Origin: Opisthorchis felineus | Lineage: Eukaryota > Platyhelminthes > Trematoda > Opisthorchiida > Opisthorchiidae | Length of the DNA stretch: 64,000 nt | Assembly (NCBI GenBank): GCA_004794785.1 | Contig: SJOL01009403.1 | Span: forward strand, 1,146,821-1,210,820 | Direction: 5' to 3' | Shown here: positions 1 to 12,800 of the stretch, one piece after another | Layout: each line of letters opens with the position of its first letter | How positions within the stretch are numbered: the first letter of the stretch is position 1 | The notes under the pieces: model-generated | The model's input: the letters and a program-made list of their open reading frames with translations, nothing else | The model's database searches: none | Told to the model about the DNA's origin: nothing | Program-made: the position numbers and the translations under genes

Positions 1-604
1 GTAAGGCGACCCGGCTGATGGCACCACGCGACGGCCGATGTGGAATGAGTTTATTGTTAGATGTAGGTATCATGGTTGTACGTGGGCTGGGATGCTGTCA
101 GGGCGCCCACACCTAGACAGGAGGACGATTAGGTTAGAACGTTGGAGTTCCACCCTCATTATAACTCATTCACTATGTACTTTTCTCACCAGATGAGGCT
201 TTAATTCACGAGACAACTGGTGCGTCAGTTGGATGAATATCCGACAAAAGGCTAGTTTGTCCCCCGGAGTTACTTACCTTAGGACGCAGCGACACTATGC
301 ACTTGATTTACACGTAAATGTTACACAAGGCCGGTAAGATGATAAACTGGAATTATTCTGAGATAAACTCAACAGACTTAGTGGAATTTGCCATTTTTCA
401 TGTTGTCGTCCCCGAACCTACGTTTCAGAATGTGCTCCCTGACGTACTACACAATTACATTCGTGACAGTGGTGTGTCACGTTTTTGGACATCAAAGCCA
501 CCAACAAATGTATATCCACTAATTTTGGCCTCAGGCATCCGATCGTAAAGGTCGTCCCCGGTTAATTCATTAGGTAGTACTTTTTTATTTCAACTTTCTT
601 CCAG
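1..604. other. alpha-catenin intron, no other feature seen
   Basis: Non-coding sequence before the first recognisable alpha-catenin exon. A 76-codon open frame at 318-548 shows no family resemblance and is not flanked by convincing splice sites, so I treat it as chance. The sequence ends with a pyrimidine-rich tract and the acceptor AG at 603-604. The 5' exons of the gene lie outside the window. Confidence 0.6.
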
Positions 605-805
605 CCTGGGAATCGTCCGGCAATGAACTCACACATGGAAGGACTACTGAGCATAACCTCAGGTTTAAAGCAGCTCCTCAGCCGGATCGCAGTTGACCAT
701 GCTACGCAAACCCTGATGAATAAAGACCAACCACTGATGGTGCTCAGGGATGCTACTAAATTCGGTAACGAACAACGAATGGATGTAGCTGCCCAAAACT
801 TTCAG
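605..805 (+). CDS. alpha-catenin exon, vinculin-binding M1 helices
   Basis: Acceptor AG at 603-604, donor GT at 806-807 (caggtagg). It encodes 67 codons in phase 0-0. The block DHATQTLMNKDQPLMVLRDA lines up with the M1 helix pair of alpha-catenins (DHISDSFLETNVPLLVLIEA type) that unfolds under force to bind vinculin; the hydrophobic LMVL positions are kept. It is followed by a conserved GNE turn. Confidence 0.9.
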
Positions 806-3800
806 GTAGGATGCTTTACTCTTGGTTGAAGGATCAGGAGCGCGTCTTTTTTACTGCCTTGCTTCTTTTGTTCACTGTTTTGTGCAGCCAACAACCAACT
901 ATTTCGGTTAACTACCCTGAAGTTAAAACATTTTACTGTCTGATGCCTTTCACCATGGGTAACGTTTCTGTAGTACTCTGATGTCGTGATTTGTCCATCC
1001 AAGGTGCTTTTGCTCACCATCCGTGATTTAGTTAATGCAAATTCCGAGCTTTCTTATTATCGATTCCACATGATCTACTTTGCTACCACACTCGTCCCGT
1101 CTGTGAGCTGACCGCGTGCGCAATTTGCGATTTCTTATCCATTACAGGAACACTCCGCTGCGATGGTTGCAGCGGCCTACGAGGTTTGTGCGCTAACTAC
1201 CAACGAAGAGGTTTCCAAATCCACTCAGCTGGCTTGTACTCAACTCGAACAGCTCTGTCCACAGGTGGTTGGATCCGCGTACTTGTTGTTCCGATACCCC
1301 CACTCAAGGGTACGTTTTTACTTCAACCGTCGCGCTGCACCTAATTTTAGCTTTCGCTCCCGGGATTTGTAATGCGCTGTTATACATGGTCCTGACATGG
1401 TCGCTGCTAGACGCGTGTTAGTGATAAGGTTTACGTGATCCCATCTGGCAACGTTATGCTTGGTTTCCTCTGCGTTTCACATCCGTCTGATTCATCATTT
1501 ATTTACTTTTGGCCACCTATTCGCCACTAATGGCAGGCGATTTAATCACTGGCATTACACTATCCGTGAAGAGACCATTATCTGATATCTTTTATACAAA
1601 TCGAGTCATATGCAGTTTCTGGTACAACGCAACGTGCATTTATTAGACCATATACAGTCATTTGTGAATCTGATGATCCAGAAATTTTACTTTCTTTCTG
1701 TATTACTGTTTACTGATACGCATTCTATCTCAACAGCTGGTGGAAGCAAACTTTGACGCATTCTGTGAGGCCTATGAAAGCACCGCCAATCTTTTATCTG
1801 CGTCAGTGAACGAAATGACCAGTGTTCACGACGTACTGGCTGTCACAGATGATCGTATAAGGACGGACTTTCGAAAGGCAACAGAGGCCCTGTCTGTACG
1901 TCAGTTCTTGGATTCTGTTAAACTAAACTATCAGTTTACGTTCTTTTTTGCGTAGTTGTCGGTGCCTATGTCATGGTAGTTTGATTGTTTCATGTCATGT
2001 AACATTAGTTTTCCGATCGAGATTGCATCCTGTAAGTGAAGATAATCTGTGTCGAAGAGTTGGGGAGCACTGCACAGCTGTTGTATCCTTGTTGGCAGCC
2101 CTCCACAGCATGCAACTCACAAACGTCCTGAGATATTCGAGTCAGCAACCTCTTGGCCATTAGTTGGAGACTAAACCGTTCAGCTAGGAATGGCCCATCA
2201 GCAGAATGATTAACTCGCACTTGGAATTTTCTGCCTCCGTGCGAAACACTACGTTGAGGCTGTTATCGAACAACTCGTTCCTAATAGATCCTCGCTCCCG
2301 TGCATTTCGTCGTATGAATTTTTGCTTATTTGTTAAGTATTCAGTTGATTAACTCCAGAGTTTCCATCGATAGTCGTATTAATTCTAAGGATCAACACCA
2401 GTTTTAGCTTTCGTTACCTCTTCAGACCTTTCAATTTTTCTAAAGTAAACCTGGTTGGTGATGTTTTTAGGCAGCATGTTACATCGTACTGGCACTGTTG
2501 CCGCACTGCGACTGGCTTGTCAGATACCTCGAACTTTGGGGTACTCTGTTCATCTAGACAATTAACATCGTATGGAGTTGATGGGTTCAATAGGGCGTTG
2601 AGGACTGTATTCCCTCTTGAAAAGTAACGATCACACTGGTATGTTAATTGGGCTTATTTGTCCCTTTAAAAAGATTCTCGTTTACGAGAGCACTTTAGTT
2701 TTTTTGCGCTCCGTTATATCCAAACTTTAACAATTGTTCCATCTGCTATTTCTTATAGCAACGAAGTGAAACAAAAGTTCATCGGGCTTCCATTTTAATG
2801 GAACAGCGCTGCATGTACATATGTGAAGTCGTAATGCATGAGCTAGAGAACCATCGGAACAACCGTGAGTACGTGCGTAAGGTGACGGAGAGAGTAACGA
2901 TGCTACGAGACGAGGTAAGTGAACCCGTCTTCTGTATCTGTATGTGTTCAATCTTATGGTCAAATACACCAACGCATTACAACTGTAGGGGCAATCGTCG
3001 TTCATTAGGGGTTGTGTGATGAACCGATTTTGCTGCTGCAGCTGATGAATTGGTGTTGGGTGCATCGATATTTCTGGGCTGAAAAACTTTCCATATAACT
3101 TTATATAAATCGATAGGAAGATGACAGACACGTACAGGATGCAGATAACAAAACCTCTTGTATTTCTATTCCCCCAGTACACTCAAACGTTCAGCGAGGT
3201 ATCTCGCGATACGCTGAGCCATATGGCAGCCAAACAAACACCGGATGAAGCGCGCTTCCGTGAAGCCGCGAATAATCTTTGCACAGCGGTGCACGATGTA
3301 CGGCTCACTGTTCTCAGCGAAACCGGCCACTCAGCCGATATCGAGGCGCTTCAACCACAAAGGTCCACGAGTTCCGTAACGGATGAGGAGTTGGGTGGAG
3401 TGCCACCGCCAGCTGATGGGACACCACCCACAGGATCTAAGCCGTCCGAAATCAGTTCATCTGATCGACGTAGGTCTAAGTCAGCTGTTTCAACCTGAGT
3501 AGCTGTGTTTTGCGGTCTCTTATAATCTTAAATGTTTTCATCTTTATTTACACACCTAGATTATCGTATACGAATGTCCGTGAACCGGGTAATGGTGCGG
3601 TGCAGATCGTTTGATAATTGTGCTACAAGTGTTTTATGCACACCATGGAAATCTCAGTTGTTTGCAGATACTTCAAGACACTCTGACAAGTGTGGACAGT
3701 TCCACCTTTCGGAAGCCTTGTAATTCCCGAAATTCTGGGTGGCAAGACAGGATGACCGTTTACCACAGGATTACTTAATTCAAGTCTTTAAAAAAGACCT

Positions 3801-6800
3801 TCAGTTCTCCTGTGCCTACTCATTATGCGTGGAAAGCGAGTTCAAAATGGATAAATAATCGAAATAGTTATCTAAAGGACGAGTGATCTGTCGGATCATT
3901 AAAATAGGTGTTATGTGAAGCCTCGTTCAGCATACTGCTCGCTGTTCGAGTAACAATGACTATCGCATCTGTGTCATCGGGCTTTCCTTGTAAGTAGCGC
4001 ATCCCCGTGATCTGGTTTTCACTCTGTACGAGACCTTCTTTATGTGTTTCTGGATAAGCTAATCTGTGGAAGTGTGTGATGACCTTGCGTACGTGATATT
4101 ATGTGGCTTATGCTAAGTTTTTATTGATACTGTGTCCCAACCATCTATAACGTGAACATGAAACATCCATTCGCGGATCCAGATCCTTACAGTTTTGAAA
4201 CAAATAACCCGGCTGTTCCCGTCGACTTGCTATTTCATTTCATCTCGTTGGATATTCGAAGAAATTGTAGCTTCATTCACTTTAAACTGGTTGCTCATGG
4301 TGGTCCTGGAGTCGTTTTGACTCCCATCAACTCTGATGGCTCCATTCAGTAACAGTTCATCTCCTTATAAAACCTCACAAATTTTGTATCGACGGCGTTG
4401 TCTAACACTTCCAATCCAGCTCCATCCCTCACCGTAGGAGCGTAATATGAGCCTTTCGTTCTAAGTGTAGTTGCGCTTTATACGCATATTCTGTCGAACT
4501 TCCAGGGTCTGAATAACTCCGAAATTCGGCTTCGTCACTTGGTTACTATTTTCATCGTAGGACAGAGAGCCACAATGCACATTGTCAGATGGCCTGACAC
4601 GTAACTAAAGATTGACTGGGTTCTAAAGGTTACTCGTACCAACACCAATGCGTTTCGTGAACGGAGTGTTTGTGCGAACGTCTTCCGTCTCTAATTGGTT
4701 GCGTAAACACGAGTGCGTCATTCTGTGTCACTTCCCACACTTCCATAGTTCCGAATGCGTGGTACTTGAGAAAGCAAATGAATCCGTTTACTGGTTCTCT
4801 AAATGAGTCGGAGGTAAATCAGAGCCCACCAGATGATGACTACTGCTTGCAAGTAGTGCACATGCAGTTTGCCAAACAGATAGTTTACGATATACTTCGT
4901 CTAATTGGGGACACATCACGTACTCATCGACTTTTTAATCCCTCTTCAAAGGTCTCTTGAGCGACGCCAGTCCTGAAAAGACGCTTCAGTCTATCTGCAT
5001 ACTAATCTGTTCAAAAAGAAATAAGACATTTCACGAGTTACATGGGCTCTGCTGTGATCAGTGGTCACTTAATATTGGATCACGTGGCGTGAACTGTGTG
5101 CTTGCGTGAGTGGCAATATATCCTCTCTAGAGATAAGTTATTCAGAGTATTCAAAGTCTTATCTGGAAGGCCGAGTTCGGATCTCTCTAGGGGGTCATGA
5201 ACTGTGTACTGCTGATTCTTATCAGCAAGAATGAAACAGCTGCACAACTCGTTTCGGTTCCCCCCATCACTTCCAGAGAATAACTCTCCGCTGGAGGAAC
5301 ACGATCAACCTAGTTGGGAAGAATTTTCTCCCGTTTACAGCAAGGATTGCATCTCTGTTTTGCATACACTATGAGGGGAAGCATGATGGGTGTAAGTAGG
5401 TAATTTGGCGTGATTCTACGACCAAGAACCAACATCCCATAAGATAAAGACTGTTGTTGCTCAAAGGCATGCTGTGTTTGTTCGCTTCATTTTGGAGCAG
5501 AATGGAAACAAGTTCTGTCTAGTCGCTTGTTTATGGTGCCATCCAGTCGGACGTACTGCTCAGACGCTACCGCGAGATTCAGTCCGGACGATATTCAAGA
5601 TGCCGAAGTGTCTTTCTTTATGGGTGGCGGAGTAGATGGGACCGTGGACTAGTAGTTCGATGACCAGAGTTCTATCCCCACGTGGGCACCTTCAAATTGG
5701 CTGCCGACCCCCGTCCGGATTACCACAAATAAAGACGTAAAAAGTGAAACTACGGTAGATTGATTGGGAACAATTTTGCCCACAATCCATTACCTACCTT
5801 CCTTTTAGGTAGGTAGGTAGGCGTGGTTCCAGAATTTCGTCTTCAGATGTTTCTCACTCACCCTTCATTCGGCCAGGATTGTATGCAATATCCTTTTTTT
5901 CACAAGTTGCCTTTTGGTAACTTCTCACCGTTAATGCGTCTCGCATAACCAAATCTCAGGCTTCATGATTGCTTAAATGGATAACAATCCCTCCATTTTC
6001 TCCAACCCACATCGGATGCAGTAACTGATAACGAATTGGAAAAGACGCTCGAATCTGCTTTCGCATTTCTTCAGTGGGATGTACCTGAGCAGAGTACGAC
6101 CCCTTCAGTGTATCGGTTCACTTCGTTGTGCGGTCTGTGGTGTTTCTTTCTGCATGCTGCCTGCCTACAGTGTCTTCATTTGTGTGCATGCACCTCACCC
6201 GCGGGTTCCGTCTTTATCTGTATACGCATAAACCCGAATAGAATAATAGCACCTGCACCTTTGTCTTGTATACTGAATAGATTTCCGTGGAACTAGAATC
6301 TAGGATTTTATGTCAACAACTTGAGGCTCATCTTCACATACTACCGTCATATTCGGGGCATTTTTGCGGACATACCCGTATTGTGAGTTTTTCTGCCATC
6401 GCCTTTTTCGCAGATAAAGACTAGTCACTTCCCCTCAGTTGGGTTAAAAGACTCTTAAGCTGCGGACCTCCTATTGTTCGCTTGATACGCCATGTGTAGC
6501 TTGCCATGTTTGAGGCAGCAGGGTTAGCCAACCCTTTTTGAATTGTACAGTTAGCTTAGCATGTCGTAGAAGACGTAGCTAGCAATAATATTCCTGGATT
6601 ATGACTTCCATTCTAAGTGGATTCGCGACGCTCTGTTGGTTTATTTTTTAGTCTTATTTCTATCGTTTATTTTTGGAGAGCATGTTCACAGACATAAAAA
6701 GTAAATGCGAGCGATGAATGTGAAAGGGTTACAAGAGAATATAAGGTAAAAGACAAACGTCTCTTTCGAAGTCGTGCCACCAACAGTTCCAGTCAGATAA

Positions 6801-9800
6801 GATGAATCCCAACGTATGTAAGAATTTGGTATGGAAACACGCTTGTAAAGACCAACAACCGTAGAAAGGACAAACAATGCTGAATGCTCTTCAAGGCGCG
6901 GTAAGCGCTAGCACAGTCAAGACTCGCACATCAGGCACAAAGTGTCCGTCATACTGAGTCTGGTGTGAGATTCAATGGCAAGAATGTGCACTCAACGCCA
7001 TGTACCACGCATAAAAGTGTCGTAAGTACGCAGGGAGCCCACAATGGCAAGCAAACACAAGTCACTGACTGTGAACTTAGGAAGTCCCAGTCCAATAACA
7101 GCCTTGGCGGATTGAGGAAAGCAGATACCTCGATAAGAGATGATCATCGGTTGGTGGACCAAAAAGTCGACATCACAACCAATTGCACGTAGGGCTGAGA
7201 TTATGGCGAGGGAATATTCATCAGCACCATACTTCTGCTTCTTCTCATTCCACACAGTCACTCCGCGCCCATCCGAGACTATGCTAACGTCTATCACAGT
7301 TGCTCGGCGCTCCCGAACAGCGATTAGGTCAGGCTTGATGAAGGACGTCGAAGTAGGTGCTCTCAACTCCTCGAAGACGGTGTATCCCAGGCGACGGAGA
7401 CGCTTTGCGAGTTCCCTTGCAACCCGATTATGACGAGCACATCTGGCATCATGCGTGATCCAGCAGGACTGCAAAATATGCACCAAACTCTCCGGTTGGC
7501 CACAGTTTCCACGACATAAGATCGTCTGGCCACCATGACCATGCCGAGCGCTTCTAACTCTCGTCCTGAGCAGGTTGCATCGGAGCTGGATACCGCGGAT
7601 AAATATCCGAGGAAACACTCGTTCTGGAAATACAAGCCATCGATTCGAAAGGGGTGAAGCGACCAACTCTCGTAAACCGCGACCGTCAACGCTGTTGTGC
7701 AGACTATCACCCCAAGCAGCCACCAGCTCTTCCTTGGTGTTTACGCATGCACCATGGACTCGGATCGGAAGGCTGAGATCCCGAACAATCTTGCCAAATG
7801 CGGAATCGTTGACCACATTGCGTAGTACTCGGCACTGGGTAGAAAGGAGCTTTTCCATACGCGCTCTCCGCTGCATCGGGATTGTTGCACTCAGACTTGG
7901 GATACCAAGTCCCCCATGTTGTTTACCGGCGTGGATGTAGCTGATCGGGGTGTCCTTCGGTAGACGTAGCCAGCCACGAATAGATTGCCTGATGTAGTTG
8001 TCCAACCTTTTGAGCGTGTTTCGGTGGACTTGGCCGAGCACGAGCGAATATGTCAGCCTCGGTATCAGGTAGTTCCTCGTGATCTCCATTCTTTGATGCG
8101 GCTTCAACGGGGCACGCGTCACCTCATCGAGCAGTTTGAGCAGATGCTGTCGGTGGTTGAAGACCCCTTTCCCCTTGAATGTAAAGGGAATGCCCAAATA
8201 TGTTACGGTGTCTGTCGGACCCAGAGGAGTGATGAGTTCCTCGGCGAAGCAAAATGGTTCGACTGAGACTGCTGTCGCCCGATGTTTCCTGTCCCCACAA
8301 ATCACCATCGCTTTCGTCTTTCGGGCGTTTATCTTCATACCAGCTCTTCCCAACTCGACCGCAGCAGCTTCAAGCTTCTCTTTAAGGCGAGCCTGACTTT
8401 CTGCACACACGACCCAGTCGTCAGCGAAGGCAAAACCATCTACTAGGGTGTCCTGGAACTGATATCCCAGTTGCGGCATCGACAATCCAAGAACCTCATC
8501 CATTGCCATGATGAACAATAATGGGGAGAGTGGATCTCCTTGCCTCACACCTCTGTGGCAGTGGACCTCGGAATTGGGGAAAACTGCTACAGCATTCTCA
8601 TAGGACTGTGCGATGTATCGAACTAGAGGTGACGGTGCTCCAAACGCCTTGGCAGATCTGACGATTGTGTCATGCGAAACCGAATCAAAAGCTTTCGAGA
8701 TATCAACAAACGCCAAGCTGAGGTTAGAAGCAGTCGCTAAAGAGTGACGAAGCAGGGCATGTAACAGCTATGTAACTTCCAAACAACCGTCTCGATGTAG
8801 AAATGCAAACTGCAGTGAGGGTAGTTGCAACCTACGACTCCAGCGATCAGCAAGCACCTTATGAAAGCATCGGACAAGAATGGATGACACGGAGATCGGT
8901 CTCAGTTGATCCGGTGAAGTCGGATTTGGGACCTTCGGAACTAGAGTAATACGGGCACGACACAGATGTGGGGGACAACCCCCAGATAATAAGAGTAAGT
9001 TGAAATACCCAGCAAGCGCGTTAGCATTGAACCGGCGGAGCATCCTGGGCGTGAGCTTGTCCAGGCCTGGGGACGAATTGCCCATTAAACGGATCGTACG
9101 ACCGACTTCCTCTCCTGTAATTGGCTCGATCAAGCTCCAATCGGATGGTACTACTACGCGACTTGGTCGGCTATCCACGTGTTTTGGAGCTGAGAGCACC
9201 TGTTTCCAATACTGCTCGGCGTTCAGAGGTAGGCCACAGTTACCTTTGTATAGATCCTTCCATGACCCATCGAGCACAGCAGACGCTGCATCTTTCCGTC
9301 TTTGGTGGTATAGGGTCTGGATGGCGGCGTAGTTGGCTCGGCGGATCTGCTTTCGGTTGACCGGAATCCGATGGGCTAACTGACGACGGCGTCGGGATAC
9401 AGTTTTCCAGATGTGTGGAAATGTCCTGGAGGCGTGGAGGTCCAGAAGCGACAGGACTTGCTCCGGTGTCATGATGCCAGACTGCAACCCTCGGGCAAAT
9501 GCCAGGAGGTCAACACTAGCAAGCGAACTGTCAGCATGGGATTCCAAGAGTGACACGGCGTAATCCACGGTTTGTTTAAACCAGACGCTATAGTCATCAG
9601 CTTCTGACGAGTAGGCCGTTATTTGACCGATAGTTTGGTCAGGGCCACCAGATGATGATTCGTCCTGTTGTGCTTGCCAGTTAAGCACCCGTAACCTGGT
9701 TTTGATGCTGATAGCCGATCGACCAGGAAAATACTGCTCCAATCTCGCGAACAGCGCGGTTTGCGTGCCACAAGACGGATATAAATTGTTAGCCAGGCGC

Positions 9801-12800
9801 AAGAGCGATTGTGACTCTTGTTGGGACCAACGGGCCCCGGAATACTTCACTCGGCCAACCTTATCTGCATTATGCTGGGTGGGGTGTGCGTGCCGGCGAT
9901 GTTGACTCAGGCCAATCTTCGTCGGAAAAAGGCGGGAACAATCAGCGCAGGCCAATTGGGTGACCATGTTCGCACCAACACTTTCATTGTTGTGAACTCG
10001 ATGGTGAGCTACCAAGCCGGATTTCGATTTGCAGCACTTGCCACATTCCTCACACGTGAGCCCCACGAGTCTCTCCTGTGTACTCGTTGGAACTGGTGCG
10101 GAGGCGCCAGATGATTCGTAGTGTACATTGTCGAAAGCAACCAGCACATTGAAACCAAACAGGGTGGTTAGCCCTGTCTGGAGTTGCTGAAGTCTTAGCT
10201 CACCCAGACTGGCGTCCAGGCTCCCCAGTCGGCACCACGAGGAGGTCGTTCAGGTGGTTTCCCTAACCCACAACCTAGTTATGCCCCAGTTACTAAATCC
10301 AAGCGTTGAACAGTAGCACTATATTTAACTTTCTTTCAAACATGCCGGTTGTGATGCGTCTGACTTCATTGGTTTCATGGGCACAGGACTCATTCATCTG
10401 TGTATGTGGTATCGTGTTTGGGATTTCACCCAAACCATGACTTGCATGGGACCCGCACATTCTCATAGATTCAAGTATTTCCTGGGCTCCTGTTGTCCTC
10501 CCTAGATTTGATTACCTTCACTTCCTGTGGCTTCAGTGTCACAGTGTGTTTCCAATCACTTTTACACTGGTAATTAAAACTTCAGCTTCTCGGAGACAAT
10601 CAGGATCCGCTTCCCTTGATCAAACCGGTGGGACTACAGTTGCGCAAGAGAATCAGCTGTCCGAACGTGCTGAGCTGTTCGCTATGATGACTGGCCCGGA
10701 AAAAGAAACAATGGCTCAGGAGTTCGCGGGCTTTTTGGAAGAGAAAAAACGTTTCATGCGAGAGGTTGTCAAATGGGATGATTCAGCCAATGAAATTGTC
10801 GCTTTGGCCAAAAAGATGTGTGTTATAATCATGGACATGACAGACTTTACTCGTGGCAAAGGTCCTCTTAGTTCGACAATGGACGTGATTGAGGTACGTT
10901 ATGGTTGTTCAGGATAGTCCTCATTCGCTCAGCGGCATCTACTAGTCATTTCTATTTGTATGTGGTCCTGGCTTATCCACCGTAATCAAATATTTTCACT
11001 CCCTAAGCCTGTGTGTCGCGTGGTCGGAGTTAATTTCCGAGCTACAGTACGAACAACTTGAAAATGACTGTGCCGTCGTTTGTTAAGGCTACCAAAAATG
11101 CTGTCAATCGAACATTGGGTTTATTACTGGAAGCAGTTTGACGGTCTGGCCACCAAAAGTCAGTTTACTGTTTATTGCTACAAGGCACCGTTGGTTGGAA
11201 AACTTTGGGCCATTTTACGAGTGAGCCCGAGATAGCTCAGTGGTTAATGCGTGAGGTCACTTACTGAAAGGTCCGTGTTTCTAACCCAATCCCGGCATCT
11301 CGACTGCTGCTGTCTAGGCTTGGACAATCTGGCAGTATTTCGGTCCGCGTGCTTTATTTTGGGTGGCACAGCAGCTAGGCACCGAAAGAGTGTTACATAT
11401 GAACGATTATCATCCGGCATTCCCATTTTAATAGCTCCCTGTTGTGATGAATTTCCCCTCCCTGGAAAATACCGGTTTTCGCGCTAAAAATACAAAATAT
11501 TCGAGGTCAAACAGTATAATACTCCTTCTATAATGACTTCAAAGCCAGCAAATAATTCAGTCATGAAGTGGTACTTTTCAAAGGAGGAAGGCACAGAAGG
11601 GTAATAGAGTGGAATTGAAGAGAAAGAGGTGTTGGACGACACTGGAGAGATGTTCGCTGTTGCGGATGTTTGTGGTAAATAGGTCAGGTTGTTCCGTTTA
11701 TGGAGTCGTGGATTCGAGTTGTCGTATGCAAACAATCTAGACAATAATCATTGCAAATCGTTATTGCGTCATCATGAAAAACACTGTCCATCTGCGCCTT
11801 ACTGAATCTGTGGACCTTCGAGTGTGTGGAAACAAACCCGGACCGCCTAAGTCCGTTTACCACTAAAAAGTACGCCTTTTTATTTTGCCCGCAGTCAGTT
11901 GTGGCTTGCTACCTCGGCTTGACGGCGAAATTTCCTCAGAGTAGGCCTTGATAAGATATGCACTACTGCACTGTGTCCCAGTGAAACAGGAGACAGTCAA
12001 CAACAGTTAGCCAGGTTTGCTATGGAGGAGAATGTAGCTAGATAGCGTAAGTGGTTGTTGGTTTGTTCGCTGAGCTGGGCAAATTGATCACCAACATTTC
12101 ATCACCAATCGAGGTGACATCATCAGTGCCCAGCTCAGTGAACAAACCAACGATCAGTTGGCCAAGTGTATAGTGCATTGGCAACGCCTAGTGCCATGAT
12201 CCGTCATCCAAAAGCCTTATCAAGACTTGCGGTTATAGAAGGAGATAGGTCAATGCGCCTCCAAATTGGAAGAAAAATTTTTGCTTAATGCATTTTGAAA
12301 GTTGTACCCAGGAAGTTTTTAATGTAGTCAACACAAGTCTTTCCGAATTTCGAAATAGGCTCCACATTTCCCAGCATAAGGATCTCAAGCTTCTTTTCGG
12401 AGCAAACGTCAACTTGATATGTTGAGTTGATATCCATTCACCAATTCCATTCTTTATGTGTGTTTGCTAATCCAAAACGAAGAAAGGGGTATCAGGCCCC
12501 TTTTCGGATGGATGGCACTCTAAGTATCCTTTGACTGGGGACGCTGGTGCGTGCTGTCCGTGGGGACAGTTTCCATTTGAAGGGACCTCTGTTGTTGTTG
12601 TTGTTATTGAATATGTCACCGTCTTTTGTTTCGTCCGCTCTACATTTACTGTCCCTGTAATTCATTTGAAATGGTGAGTTGGCGTTATCCCTAGAAAGCT
12701 GAGCTGAAAGTTGGAGGACCACTACTTTAAGGCGGGATTACATACAAACGGGACCCTATTTGCTGCAGTCAAAGCACGTTAACTGATCTCAGATATCTGC

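Larger units (their letters stand above)
6992..10250 (-). mobile_element. R2-like non-LTR retrotransposon, nearly intact
   Basis: One minus-strand frame runs from about 10246 down to a stop at 6992 and is interrupted only by a TAG at 8768-8770. Counted from the GTG at 10147, domains in order are: C2H2 zinc finger 1 (C32, C35, H48, H52), zinc finger 2 (C67, C70, H83, H88), a Myb-like helix-turn-helix (about 103-155), reverse transcriptase with NSSPGLDKLTPRML, VPKVPNP, AFVDISKAFDSVS, RQGDPLSPLLF and the catalytic FADD, then a CCHC knuckle (CX3CX7HX4C) and a restriction-like endonuclease motif with PD and a following DVSIV. This order is that of the R2 and related RLE-bearing clades. Such elements nick DNA and reverse-transcribe their RNA at the nick. 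R2 itself lives in 28S rDNA; no rDNA is visible here. The frame lacks an early ATG. The element is antisense to alpha-catenin, so its host intron is spliced over it. Confidence 0.9.

Noticed and set aside
318..548. 76-codon frame before the first alpha-catenin exon
   Set aside because: No alpha-catenin similarity and no fitting splice pair; the M1 exon at 605 has its own acceptor.
5807..5821. GGTA tandem repeat
   Set aside because: Only about three to four units; ordinary short microsatellite, not worth a separate feature.
11226..11300. Functional tRNA gene
   Set aside because: Box A is good, but acceptor-stem ends do not pair, box B is degraded and the SINE body continues downstream, so it is a SINE.
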